Source: Chloroflexota bacterium (lineage in GTDB: Bacteria > Chloroflexota > Anaerolineae > UBA3071). From it: a stretch of DNA of 17,515 nucleotides. The position numbers and the translations under genes are program-made. The notes beneath the pieces are model-generated. The model did no database searches. It was not told where the DNA came from and saw only the letters and a list, made by a program, of their open reading frames with translations. Of this stretch, positions 6,890-14,299 are shown in pieces; position 1 is the stretch's first letter; each line of letters starts with the position of its first letter. The DNA is taken from assembly GCA_014383605.1 (NCBI GenBank), contig JACNHM010000331.1, positions 3,516 through 21,030 on the forward strand, written 5' to 3'.

Positions 6890-8839
6890 ATGACGAACCT
6901 ACCCATCACGCACATGACGTTGTACAAGCACGGCGTGGGCTTCTTTGAGCGGAGGGGACCGCTCAACGGCGAAGAGGTGACCCTCACCTTCCGTGTCGAG
7001 GAGATGAACGATATCCTGAAGAGCCTGACGGCCATTGACTGGGGCGACGGCCAGGTGTTGGGGGTCGAGTATGCCACGCCGCAGAGCCGCGAGGAGCGTC
7101 TGGCCGGCTGCTCCGTCCGCCTGGGCGATACCCGCAGCCTGCAAGACTTGCTCGTGACCTTGCGCGGGCGGCGCGTCGTGCTGCTGCTCGATCAGCAGGA
7201 GACCCTGCAGGGCACGCTGCTCGGCTTGGATGACGTATCCCAGGAGCAACCGTTGGCCACCGCCCTGGTCTCGCTGCTGCTGGATGACACCGATCAGGTG
7301 CAGGCTGTCCCATTGGGCCGCGTGCAGGGCGTCGAGATCCTGGACGAGCGGGGGGCAACTGACCTGCGCTTCTTCCTGGAGGCGTCTCTGGCTCAGGAGA
7401 ACTTCCGCCAGGTGACCATCCGCCTGACGCCGGGCGAGCACGATCTGTCGGTGAGCTACGTTGCCCCCGCGCCGACCTGGCGGGTCAGCTACCGCGTGGT
7501 CGCCGATTCGAGGGCCGGCGAGGGTGATCCGCAAACTCTGCTGCTGGGTTGGGGCATCTTCGACAACCGGTTGGAGGAAGACCTCGAAGGCATTTCCCTG
7601 TCGCTGGTGGCCGGGATGCCCATCTCTTTTGTCTACGACCTCTACACGCCGTTCACACCCGAGCGTCCTGAAGTGAAGGAGGAAGCCCGCGTGGCGGCAG
7701 CGCCGGTAGAATTCGACCAGACCACCAAGGACCTTGAGGTAGCACTCCGCAGGGCTATGCGGTCAGACGCAACCAGGGAAGCGCCAGGCATGGGCAGGGC
7801 GATGGCCACCGCGGCGTTCCAAAGGGCCGTCAGCCCGGAGATGTTGGAAAAGGCCGTGCCCGTGGACACCGCCACCGAAGACCTGGGCGAACTCTTCCAG
7901 TACGCCATTCGTACACCGGTGTCGGTGCGACGCGGCCAATCGGCCATGGTGCCCATTGTTTCCGCCAGGCTGACGCAGCACAAGGACCTGCTGTACAACG
8001 GCAGCAAAATGGCCAGGCACCCGGTGGCGACGTTGCGTTTACAGAACGAGACGGGTCTGACGCTGGAGCGGGGGCCGGTGACCGTTCTGGAGAACGGTGA
8101 GTACGTAGGCGAGGCGCTGTTGCCCTTCACCGCCGCCGGCGGCGAGATCGTGGTGGCCTATGCCGTGGAACTGGGGGCCAAGGTGAGCGAGCAGAGCGAC
8201 TCCCGCCGGGAGATCCACGGCCTGTACATCAAGGGGCACTACCTGCACGTCGAAGAATGGGACATTCGTTGGCGGGACTATCAGATCAACAACAGCACAA
8301 ACGAGCCCCTGCTTGTCCTGGTGGAACATCCCCGCACGGCGCATTACGAACTCTTCGACACACCAGAGCCTAAGGAGAAGACCGGCGAGCACCTGCGCTT
8401 CGAGGTGAATGCACCAGCGCACGGCGAGACGACGCTGCGGGTGCAGGAGCGTCGCCTCATGAGACGTCGCGAGGAACTGCAGAAGCAATCATCTCGCACG
8501 TTGCAAGGCTACCTGAAGCAGGGGCTGTTGAGTCGCCGGGATCATGGCGCGGTGAGCGAATTGCTGGCGCTTTGGGATAAGATCGCTGCTCACGAGCAAC
8601 GTTTGGAGGCCCTCGAGAAGGAGCGGGCCAAGATCTACAAGGCGCAGGAACAGATCCAGGGCAACATGAAGACCCTGGACAAGACCGGCAAAGAAGGCGC
8701 TCTGCGCGCCAGCTACGTGGACAAGTTGGAAGAGAGTGAGCGGCAGTTGCAGACACTGGGCCGGGAGGAATCCACGCTCCAGGCTGAGATCGCAAAGCTG
8801 AACCAGCAGATTGAGAAGAAGATCGCGGCGTTGGAGTAG
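6890..8839 (+). CDS. DUF4139-type protein with C-terminal coiled coil
   Basis: A 649-residue protein. The N-terminal part (about 1-170) is a beta-rich domain beginning LPITHMTLYKHGVGFFERRG. The middle (about 185-520) carries features of DUF4139-like proteins, such as the YVAPAPTWRVSYRV segment near 190-205, where a beta-sandwich domain starts. The C-terminal 110 residues (about 535-649) are highly charged heptad-like sequence ending in QAEIAKLNQQIEKKIAAL, a clear coiled coil. There is no signal peptide, so it is predicted to be cytoplasmic. Proteins of this family have no agreed function. AAGGAG at 6876-6881 supports the start, 8 nt upstream. A loop at about 255-310, rich in Arg and Ala, interrupts the middle domain. 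It follows the four-helix membrane protein, and the two might act together at the membrane (inference). Confidence 0.8.
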   Translation: MTNLPITHMTLYKHGVGFFERRGPLNGEEVTLTFRVEEMNDILKSLTAIDWGDGQVLGVEYATPQSREERLAGCSVRLGDTRSLQDLLVTLRGRRVVLLLDQQETLQGTLLGLDDVSQEQPLATALVSLLLDDTDQVQAVPLGRVQGVEILDERGATDLRFFLEASLAQENFRQVTIRLTPGEHDLSVSYVAPAPTWRVSYRVVADSRAGEGDPQTLLLGWGIFDNRLEEDLEGISLSLVAGMPISFVYDLYTPFTPERPEVKEEARVAAAPVEFDQTTKDLEVALRRAMRSDATREAPGMGRAMATAAFQRAVSPEMLEKAVPVDTATEDLGELFQYAIRTPVSVRRGQSAMVPIVSARLTQHKDLLYNGSKMARHPVATLRLQNETGLTLERGPVTVLENGEYVGEALLPFTAAGGEIVVAYAVELGAKVSEQSDSRREIHGLYIKGHYLHVEEWDIRWRDYQINNSTNEPLLVLVEHPRTAHYELFDTPEPKEKTGEHLRFEVNAPAHGETTLRVQERRLMRRREELQKQSSRTLQGYLKQGLLSRRDHGAVSELLALWDKIAAHEQRLEALEKERAKIYKAQEQIQGNMKTLDKTGKEGALRASYVDKLEESERQLQTLGREESTLQAEIAKLNQQIEKKIAALE

Positions 8840-8933
8840 GTCGGCAGAAAGGTGAAGCAGGCGCAAAGCTCATGAGGCAACGAGCTATTCGCTGACGGGC
8901 CAAGGATGATGATGAGGTGACAAGGCAAAAACA

Positions 8934-9971
8934 ATGATGACAATGAAAGCTGTCCTGTTCTATGCACCAGGTGACATCCGGTACGAGGAGATCGAACGGC
9001 CCACGGCCGGGCCGGGCGAGGTGGTGGTGCAGGTGAAAGTGGCGCTCACCTGCGGCACCGACCTGAAGACCTACAAGCGCGGCCATCCGGTGATGATCCA
9101 GAAAGCGCCCACCGTCTTCGGGCACGAGATGTCCGGCGTGATCGCCGAGATCGGCCCTGGTGTGCAGGGCTTAGCGGTGGGGCAGCGAGTGGTGGCGGCC
9201 AATTCCGCGCCCTGCAACCACTGCTTCTACTGCCGCCAGGGCCGCCTTAGTCTTTGTGAGAACCTGGAGTTCCTCAACGGCTCCTACGCCGAGTACATTG
9301 CCATTCCCGCGCGCATCGTCGAGCAGAACCTGCTGGCTATCCCCGACGATCTTCCCTTCCGGCACGCCGCGTTGGTCGAACCTTTCGCCTGCATCGTGCA
9401 CGGCATCGAGCGGTCGAAGATCGGGCTGGGCGATACCGTCTGCATCATCGGCCAGGGGCCTATCGGCCTCATGTTCACCCGGCTGGCCAAGCTCAAGGGG
9501 GCGCGGGTGATCGCCGTGGATCGTGTGCCCTTCCGGCTGGAAAAAGCCCGCCACTTCGGCGCCGATGAGGTGGTCAATGCCAGCGAAGTCGCCAACGCGG
9601 TGGCGGCGGTGCGGGACCTGACGGCGGAAGGGCGAGGCGTGGACGTGGCCATCGAGGCCGTGGGTTTGCCGGAGACCTGGGAGCAGGCCATTGCCATGAC
9701 CCGACCGGGGGGCTTGGTGAACCTTTTCGGCGGCTGCAAGGCGGGCACGCACATCCAGGTGGACACCCGCCGGCTGCACTACGACGAGCTGGAGATCATC
9801 GGCGTCTTCCACCACACGCCAGTGTACGTGCGCACGGCGCTTTCGCTCATCGCCAGCGGCCAACTGGACGCCGACGGCCTGATCACTCACGAAATGCCCC
9901 TGGAGAAGCTGGAGGAAGCTCTGCAGCTCGTGGCCAGCGGCGAGGCGCTCAAGGTGGCCATAGTGCTTTGA
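8934..9971 (+). CDS. Zinc-dependent medium-chain alcohol/polyol dehydrogenase
   Basis: A 345-residue MDR-family enzyme of the sorbitol/threonine dehydrogenase type. Catalytic zinc ligands are C40, H64 and E65, with E149 in the ALVEP motif. The structural zinc lobe is C94, C97, C100 and C108. The nucleotide fold has GQGPIG at 173-178 and D196 at the end of the second strand, which favours NAD over NADP. It should oxidise a secondary alcohol of a sugar acid, polyol or cyclitol. Three close ATGs (8934, 8937, 8943) are possible. The ribosome-binding site is weak (AAGG at 8922-8925), which suits 8934; MKAVLFY from 8943 is the more usual family start. The 94-nt gap upstream shows no strong structure. 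Family certain, substrate unknown. Confidence 0.9.
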   Translation: MMTMKAVLFYAPGDIRYEEIERPTAGPGEVVVQVKVALTCGTDLKTYKRGHPVMIQKAPTVFGHEMSGVIAEIGPGVQGLAVGQRVVAANSAPCNHCFYCRQGRLSLCENLEFLNGSYAEYIAIPARIVEQNLLAIPDDLPFRHAALVEPFACIVHGIERSKIGLGDTVCIIGQGPIGLMFTRLAKLKGARVIAVDRVPFRLEKARHFGADEVVNASEVANAVAAVRDLTAEGRGVDVAIEAVGLPETWEQAIAMTRPGGLVNLFGGCKAGTHIQVDTRRLHYDELEIIGVFHHTPVYVRTALSLIASGQLDADGLITHEMPLEKLEEALQLVASGEALKVAIVL

Positions 9972-9975
9972 TCTC

Positions 9976-10018
9976 GACGAAAGACGAATCCGTCATTCGT
10001 CTTTCGTCCATCGTCCGT
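9976..10018 (+). repeat. Period-7 word array, CGTCNNT type, with perfect 14-bp hairpin
   Basis: Six in-phase heptamers cover 9977-10018: two ACGAANN words followed by four CGTCNNT words. A perfect 14-bp stem joins 9976-9989 to 9995-10008 around a CCGTC loop. It lies 4 nt after the dehydrogenase stop and ends just ahead of the AGGAGG that serves the cupin gene. It thus fills the whole 64-nt gap apart from that site. Confidence 0.85.
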
Positions 10019-10035
10019 TTCAGCAGGAGGGAGTT

Positions 10036-10398
10036 ATGGGTGTCATCCATCGCTACAGAGGTAATTTCGACTGGGAAGGCGTGGAATTGGGCCACTACCC
10101 GCCGGAGAAGGACATGAAGGGCGTGAGCGTGCGCTGGCTCATCGGGCCCGCCGAAGAGGCCCCCAATTTCGCTCTGCGCTACTTCGAGGTCGAGCCGGGC
10201 GGCTGGACCTCGCTGGATCAGCACGCCCACGACCACGGCGTGGTGATCATGCGGGGCCAGGGTCGGGTGCGCCTCGGTGAAGAAGAGTTCGACATCACCT
10301 TCGGCGACGTGGTGTACGTCCCCGGCAACGAGGTGCACCAATTCCGCAACACCGGGGATGAGCCCTTCGGCTTCTTCTGTGTCATCCCTGCCCCGTAG
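10036..10398 (+). CDS. Small cupin-domain protein
   Basis: A 120-residue single-domain cupin. Motif 1 is present as H63-A-H65-D-H67 followed by the usual short strand and G; the glutamate normally four residues after the second His is not present, and H67 may replace it. Motif 2 is clear: GDVVYVPGNEVHQFRN at 90-105 with H101. A bound metal is therefore likely. Small cupins in such clusters act as sugar isomerases, dioxygenases or metal-dependent lyases, or as partner subunits, and the sequence does not decide. AGGAGG at 10025-10030 supports the ATG. Its stop codon TAG (10396-10398) is supplied by the start of a REP-like palindrome, so the last residues (VIPAP) border the inserted repeat. It sits between two zinc dehydrogenases and probably shares their pathway. 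Confidence 0.85.
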   Translation: MGVIHRYRGNFDWEGVELGHYPPEKDMKGVSVRWLIGPAEEAPNFALRYFEVEPGGWTSLDQHAHDHGVVIMRGQGRVRLGEEEFDITFGDVVYVPGNEVHQFRNTGDEPFGFFCVIPAP

Positions 10399-10445
10399 GG
10401 GCGACCCTTGCGGTCGCCCAGGGTAACCGCAAGGGTTACCCCTAC
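10395..10445 (+). repeat. Inverted pair of REP-like palindromes with compensatory stem changes
   Basis: Two copies of the 25-nt repeat lie tail to tail around a single A. The first (10395-10419) is the exact reverse complement of 897-921. The second (10421-10445) matches at 21 of 25 positions; the four changes are CG to TA on each side of the same stem, so pairing is kept (GGGTAACC / GGTTACCC). Each copy can form its own hairpin, or the two can pair with each other over 25 nt. This is the layout of bacterial REP/BIME elements. The GTAG at its edge gives the cupin stop codon. Confidence 0.85.
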
Positions 10446-10464
10446 ACCGACCGGAGGAACGCGA

Positions 10465-11499
10465 GTGAGAGTCTCCCGATACTACAGCCGCCAGGACATC
10501 CGCTTGGAGGAGATGCCCGTGCCCGAGATCGGGCCGGGCGAGCTGCTCGTCCAGGTCAAGGCCTGCGGGCTGTGCGGCAGCGACCTCATGGCCTGGTACG
10601 CCGACGAGAAGGCCCCCACGGTGCTGGGGCACGAGCCCACCGGCGTAGTGGTCAAGGTCGGCGAAGGCGTGGAACAGTTCGCCGTCGGCGACCGCGTCTT
10701 CGTCCACCACCACGTCCCCTGCTTCACCTGCCACTACTGTACCCGTGGCTTCTACAGCCAGTGCGCCACTTTCAAGGCCTCGCACATTGACCCCGGCGGC
10801 TTCGCCGAAGTCATCCGGGTGCCCGCCCTCAACGTGGCGCGGGACGTGCTCAGGCTGCCCGATGACATGTCTTTCGAGGAAGGCACGCTGATCGAGCCGG
10901 TGGCGACCTGCATCCGGGGCATCGAACGGGCTGGCCTGCAGAAGGGCGACACGGTAGCCGTGCTGGGGGCCGGTGTGAGCGGTCTGATCCTGCTGCAACT
11001 GGCGCGGCTCTGGGGGGCGGGGCTGGTCGTGGCCACCGACTTCGTGGACTACCGGCTGGAGATGGCCCGCCGGCTGGGGGCGGATCATGCCCTCCATGCC
11101 GCCGCGGATGTCGGGGCTGTGTTGAAGGCGTTGAACGAGGGACGGGGGGCGGACGTGGTGCTCGTCGCCGTGGGCAGCAGCAAGGCCATGGAGCAAGGGT
11201 TGGCCTTGGCAGAGAAGGGGGGCACGGTGCTCTTCTTCGCCCCCACGCCGCCTGGGGTCACGCTGCCCATCAGCCCGCACCGCCTGGTGTTCGAAGAGGT
11301 CACGGTCACCGGCAGCTATTCCTGCACGCCGCAGGAAACCCGGCTGGCTCTGAAGCTGATCCAGGGGGGCCGCATCAACGTCAAGGACTTGATCACCCAC
11401 CGATTTGATCTGTCCGGCGTGGGCGAGGCGATCAAGCTGGCGGGCGAAGCGCAAGAATCGTTGAAGATCATCATCACGCCGCAGGTGCAACGCACTTGA
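10465..11499 (+). CDS. Zinc-dependent medium-chain dehydrogenase, sorbitol-dehydrogenase type
   Basis: A 344-residue MDR enzyme that oxidises a polyol, sugar or cyclitol hydroxyl with NAD. Catalytic zinc ligands are C37, H56 and E57, with E144 in the LIEP motif; the structural zinc cysteines are C86, C89, C92 and C100. The Rossmann motif is GAGVSG at 168-173. I chose the GTG at 10465 because GGAGG (10453-10457) precedes it by 7 nt and the next residues (RVSRYYSRQDIRLEEMPVPE) are the first strand of the fold. A longer frame opens at 10408 but its extra residues would be encoded by the REP-like repeat. The last residues (QVQRT) and the TGA lie inside a perfect hairpin, so the C-terminus seems to have been set by it. 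The paralogue at 8934 is only distantly alike. A scyllo-inosose dehydrogenase-like role is one option. Confidence 0.9.
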   Translation: MRVSRYYSRQDIRLEEMPVPEIGPGELLVQVKACGLCGSDLMAWYADEKAPTVLGHEPTGVVVKVGEGVEQFAVGDRVFVHHHVPCFTCHYCTRGFYSQCATFKASHIDPGGFAEVIRVPALNVARDVLRLPDDMSFEEGTLIEPVATCIRGIERAGLQKGDTVAVLGAGVSGLILLQLARLWGAGLVVATDFVDYRLEMARRLGADHALHAAADVGAVLKALNEGRGADVVLVAVGSSKAMEQGLALAEKGGTVLFFAPTPPGVTLPISPHRLVFEEVTVTGSYSCTPQETRLALKLIQGGRINVKDLITHRFDLSGVGEAIKLAGEAQESLKIIITPQVQRT

Positions 11500-11515
11500 G
11501 AAGTGCGTTGCACCT
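11483..11515. terminator. Perfect 15-bp hairpin at the convergent gene junction
   Basis: AGGTGCAACGCACTT (11483-11497) pairs with its exact complement at 11501-11515 around a 3-nt GAG loop. It contains the stop of the plus-strand dehydrogenase and lies 13 nt before the stop of the minus-strand cysteine-rich gene. Its position between two converging genes fits a two-way transcription end or mRNA stabiliser. There is no uridine tract on either side, so the terminator role is inferred from position only; it could also be a dispersed palindromic repeat. Confidence 0.6.
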
Positions 11516-11527
11516 TGCGCATCTGCC

Positions 11528-11734
11528 TTAGCGCTTGCTGTGGATGCGGACGAAGCAGGCGATGGAGCGATCGTAGGTGCGCTCTGCTTCCGGCGGGAAG
11601 AGGCAGCCGGGCAGCTCGCCGTAGCGCCGGTGATAGGCGATGCAGTCGCAGCAGAGCCCCTTGCGGCTGCATGGCTCGTAGGTGCAGGTGCAGCGGGCCA
11701 GGTTTGTTTCTTGCTTGCATTCCACGCGTGCCAT
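11528..11734 (-). CDS. Small cysteine-rich protein, DUF6485-like
   Basis: A 68-residue protein with nine cysteines: C6, C15, C17, C22, C28, C29, C31, C44 and C60. The core reads [35 protein letters not shown], and its pattern of paired cysteines followed by YHRRxGELPxCxFP is what I recall for DUF6485. The clusters could hold zinc or an iron-sulfur centre. An upstream in-frame extension exists, but AGGAGG at 11743-11748 places the start at 11734, 8 nt downstream of it. It is the last gene of the minus-strand block, 25 nt after the hydrolase. Function unknown; the sequence shows a small metal-binding or redox protein. Confidence 0.8.
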   Translation of the reverse strand: MARVECKQETNLARCTCTYEPCSRKGLCCDCIAYHRRYGELPGCLFPPEAERTYDRSIACFVRIHSKR

Positions 11735-11759
11735 GATGCTGTCCTCCTTGGTGAGTTTG

Positions 11760-12569
11760 CTATGGCCTGATCCGTGCTGTGTGATCCGTGTTGCGTGAGG
11801 CTGGGAGCGCAACCAGGAATTCGGCGATGGCCTCCGTCACCCTCTGCGGCTGTTCCAACATGACCATGTGCCCTGCTCCCTCCACCAGCAGCAGTTGGGC
11901 GTTGGGGATGTGCTCCCGCAGATACTGGCTGTACTTGGGCGGGGTCAGCCGATCCTCCGTGCCGCCGATGACCAGCGTGGGCACGACGATCTCGCCCAGC
12001 CGCTGGCGCAGATCGAATGCGTCGCAGGCCAGGAAATCCCCCCACAGCACCGCCGGATTGACCTCCAGCAGCCGCCGCAGGTACTGTCGCCTGCTCTTCT
12101 CGCTGGCGGCGTCGCTGAGCGCCCAGTCGCAGATCAGTTTGGCCGTGGCCGGGAAGTCATCCTGCACCCCCTGCAGGATGGCCGGATGCACCCGCAGCCG
12201 GGCGCCGCTGCCCACCAGCAACAGCCCGGCCAGCCGTTCAGCGTGGTTCAGGGCGAAGTCCTGGGCGATGGCCCCGCCCATGGAGTGCCCGGCCAGGACG
12301 AAAGGCGGCAGCGACAGGGCTTCGGCCCAGGCCAGGATCGCCTCGCGGTAGGCAGCGATGCTATCGCGCCCCTGGCCGGGGGAGTGGCCGTGTCCTGGCA
12401 GATCGAGGGCATAGACGTCGGTAGCCCGCAGCCGGCGCAGGCGCGGCGGCCAGTGCAGATGCGTGCCCCCGGCGCCATGCACCAGCACCAGCGGGGGACG
12501 TTCGTCGTCTCTGTCGCCATCCCAGGCGCTGTAGAAAATGCGTTCGCTGCGGATGTTGACGTAAGGCAT
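11760..12569 (-). CDS. Alpha/beta hydrolase
   Basis: A 269-residue esterase-type alpha/beta hydrolase. The oxyanion region is [12 protein letters not shown] (29-40). The nucleophile elbow is GHSMGG with S96, the acid is D206 in GTEDRLTP, and the histidine is H234 in GAGHMV. All three catalytic residues are in place, so it should cleave an ester, thioester or lactone; the substrate cannot be predicted. AGGAGG at 12574-12579, 4 nt before the ATG, supports the start. The last eleven residues ([11 protein letters not shown]) are encoded by a period-7 word array and follow the natural end of the final helix. They therefore look like a read-through tail gained from the repeat. It lies 26 nt downstream of the AhpD-winged-helix gene. 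Confidence 0.88.
   Translation of the reverse strand: MPYVNIRSERIFYSAWDGDRDDERPPLVLVHGAGGTHLHWPPRLRRLRATDVYALDLPGHGHSPGQGRDSIAAYREAILAWAEALSLPPFVLAGHSMGGAIAQDFALNHAERLAGLLLVGSGARLRVHPAILQGVQDDFPATAKLICDWALSDAASEKSRRQYLRRLLEVNPAVLWGDFLACDAFDLRQRLGEIVVPTLVIGGTEDRLTPPKYSQYLREHIPNAQLLLVEGAGHMVMLEQPQRVTEAIAEFLVALPASRNTDHTARIRP
11766..11800. repeat. Period-7 word array, CGTGNTN type, overlapping a gene end
   Basis: Five in-phase heptamers (plus-strand variants of CGTGATC and CGTGTTG) cover 35 nt. They encode, on the minus strand, the last residues of the alpha/beta hydrolase and end a few bases before its stop. The same word family recurs at 14272-14299. No long foldback is seen in this copy. Confidence 0.7.
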
Positions 12570-12595
12570 TCAACCTCCTGCGTGAGCTGAACCTA

Positions 12596-13297
12596 TCACT
12601 GGCTCTTCAGCAAGTATCCTCTCCCCCGCGCAGTGGTGAGATAGCGAGGGTTTTGAGGATCCGGCTCGATTTTGAGCCGCAGGCGACTGATCAGCTCATC
12701 AATGCGGTTGTCATCCACCTCAGTCGGGTATTCCCTTCCCCAAACCACTTCCGCGATTCGGTGCTTGCCACAAATCTTCCCCGTGTGCTCGTAGAGAAAG
12801 GCGAGTAGCTGAAACTCCGCGCTGGTCAAAGGTTCCAGTGGCGTTCCGTCTACCCACACGTTGCCGGTCTCCACGTCAACACACAGACCGGGGCGGACTG
12901 ACCAGTCAAGCTCCTCGGGCTTTTGTGACAAGTCCAACGGTCGCCCCTCCGCTTCAAGCGCCGGCAATTGCTCGATGGTGTCGAAAGCGTGGCGCAGGTG
13001 GGGGATGACGATGCTGCCGCCGACCACCAGGGCCACGTTCAGGGCGTCGTGCAGTTCGGCGTCGCTGAAGCCCTGCCGCACGCACTGGATGAGGTGGTAG
13101 TCAATGCAGTCGTTGCAGCGCAGCACCGCCGAGGCCACCAGGCCGAGCAGTTCCTTCGTCCGGCCGTCCAGCGCGCCATCCTCGTAGGCCTTGGTGTCCA
13201 GGTTGAAGAAGCGCTTGATCCCCAGGTGGCCGCAGCCCAGGATCTTCTCGTTCATGCGCTCCCGGTAGGTCTTGAATTCTTCCAGTTGCTCAGACAT
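12596..13297 (-). CDS. AhpD-like (carboxymuconolactone decarboxylase) domain fused to PhoB-type winged helix
   Basis: A 233-residue two-domain protein. Residues about 8-112 form an all-helical carboxymuconolactone decarboxylase/AhpD-like domain. It keeps the complete AhpD active-site spacing: E49, then C61-x2-C64, then H68 (E-x11-CxxC-x3-H), as in the thiol peroxidase reductase AhpD. Residues about 135-231 are a PhoB/OmpR-type winged-helix DNA-binding domain (DGTPLEPLTSAEFQLLAFL ... ISRLRLKIEPDP ... GRGYLL). No receiver domain is present. The start is the ATG at 13297, whose first base overlaps the trxB stop (TGATG); GGGGAG at 13303-13308 lies 5 nt upstream. A GTG at 13300 has its Shine-Dalgarno too close. 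I infer a DNA-binding protein whose state depends on the CxxC disulfide, reduced by or reporting on the TrxB system. Enzymatic AhpD activity is also possible. Gene and domains are clear; regulatory role is inference. Confidence 0.9.
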   Translation of the reverse strand: MSEQLEEFKTYRERMNEKILGCGHLGIKRFFNLDTKAYEDGALDGRTKELLGLVASAVLRCNDCIDYHLIQCVRQGFSDAELHDALNVALVVGGSIVIPHLRHAFDTIEQLPALEAEGRPLDLSQKPEELDWSVRPGLCVDVETGNVWVDGTPLEPLTSAEFQLLAFLYEHTGKICGKHRIAEVVWGREYPTEVDDNRIDELISRLRLKIEPDPQNPRYLTTARGRGYLLKSQ

Positions 13298-14259
13298 CAC
13301 GGCTCCCCTGGGTAGGCCCGATCTTCCAGTTCGGCCACGAACTTCTCCGCCTCCAAAGCCGCCGCGCAGCCCTGGCCGACCGAGGTGGCCACCTGCTGGA
13401 AGCGGCTGTCCTGAATCTCCCCCGCGGCGTAGACGCCGGGCACGCTGGTCTGCATGAATCTGTCGGTGATCAGGTATCCCCGCCCGTCCATGTCCAGCTT
13501 CCCCGCGAACAGTTGCGAGTTGGGGATGTGGCCGACGTAGACGAACACGCCATCAATGAGCAACTCGCTCTCTTCCCCCGTCTGGACGTTCTGCAGCGTG
13601 AGCGAGGTCACTCTCTGGTCGCCGTTGATCGCTGTGACCACTGTGTCCCAGATGAACTCGAACTTCTCGTTGCTGAAGGCTCGCTGCTGCAGCGCCAGGT
13701 GCGCCCGCAGTTGGTTGCGGCGGTGGATCACCTTCACCTTGTTGACGTACTTGGTCAGGAAGAGCGCCTCTTCGATGGCCGCGTCGCCGCCGCCGACGAC
13801 GGCCACTTCCTTCCCGCGGAAAAAGAAGCCGTCGCAGGTGGCGCAGTAGCTCACGCCGCGGCCGGTGAGTTCCTTCTCCTTGGGCACCCCCAGCCGCCGC
13901 GGCCGGGCACCGGTGGTGATGATCAGCGACTTGCAGCGATATTCCTTCCCCGACTGCGTCTTGATGGTGAAGGGATGCTCGTCCAGTGCCACCTCGGTCA
14001 CCGTGTCCACGACGACGCGGCAGCCGAAGCGCTCGGCTTGTTTCTGCATGCGCTGGATCAACTCCGGCCCGGTGATGCCGTCGGGGAAGCCTGGATAATT
14101 CTCCACCTCCATGGTGAGAGTCACCTGGCCGCCGATCTCGGTGCCGGTGAAGAGCAGCGGCTGCATCTCCGAGCGGGCGGTGTAGAGGCCGGCGGTCAGC
14201 CCCGCTGGCCCACTGCCGATGATGATGACTTGTTCGACCTTTTCTGTGTTCTCTGACAT
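13297..14259 (-). CDS. trxB: Thioredoxin reductase
   Basis: A 320-residue low-molecular-weight thioredoxin reductase. The FAD site is GSGPAG at 15-20, the redox-active pair is C139-A-T-C142, the NADPH site is GGGDAA at 156-161, and the 2'-phosphate-binding HRR is at 179-181. The C-terminal FAD motif is [10 protein letters not shown], with Glu where Asp is usual. It passes electrons from NADPH to a thioredoxin or other CxxC partner. I use the ATG at 14259: GAGG (14269-14272) lies 9 nt before it, but only 3 nt before the alternative GTG at 14265. A word array fills the short gap to rsmE and abuts this ribosome-binding site. The stop overlaps the next start (TGATG), so the AhpD-winged-helix protein is translated with it. 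No thioredoxin gene is adjacent, which makes the downstream CxxC protein a candidate partner (inference). Confidence 0.95.
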   Translation of the reverse strand: MSENTEKVEQVIIIGSGPAGLTAGLYTARSEMQPLLFTGTEIGGQVTLTMEVENYPGFPDGITGPELIQRMQKQAERFGCRVVVDTVTEVALDEHPFTIKTQSGKEYRCKSLIITTGARPRRLGVPKEKELTGRGVSYCATCDGFFFRGKEVAVVGGGDAAIEEALFLTKYVNKVKVIHRRNQLRAHLALQQRAFSNEKFEFIWDTVVTAINGDQRVTSLTLQNVQTGEESELLIDGVFVYVGHIPNSQLFAGKLDMDGRGYLITDRFMQTSVPGVYAAGEIQDSRFQQVATSVGQGCAAALEAEKFVAELEDRAYPGEP

Positions 14260-14271
14260 GTTCACATACCT

Positions 14272-14299
14272 CGTGATGCGTGATCCGTGATGCGTGGTT
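14272..14299. repeat. Period-7 word array, CGTGATN type, between rsmE and trxB
   Basis: Four in-phase heptamers (CGTGATG, CGTGATC and variants) fill the gap between rsmE and trxB. The last unit overlaps the rsmE stop codon, and the first abuts the GAGG used by trxB. It is the same family as 11766-11800. Confidence 0.75.

Noticed and set aside
10408..10464. Upstream extension of the second zinc dehydrogenase from a TTG
   Set aside because: The extra 19 residues would be coded by the REP-like repeat. The GTG at 10465 has a GGAGG at proper distance and begins the conserved fold.
9949..12045. Long open frame on the minus strand (698 codons)
   Set aside because: It crosses the cupin, a dehydrogenase and part of the hydrolase on wrong frames, runs through repeats, and shows no family motif. 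It is a shadow of GC-rich coding sequence.
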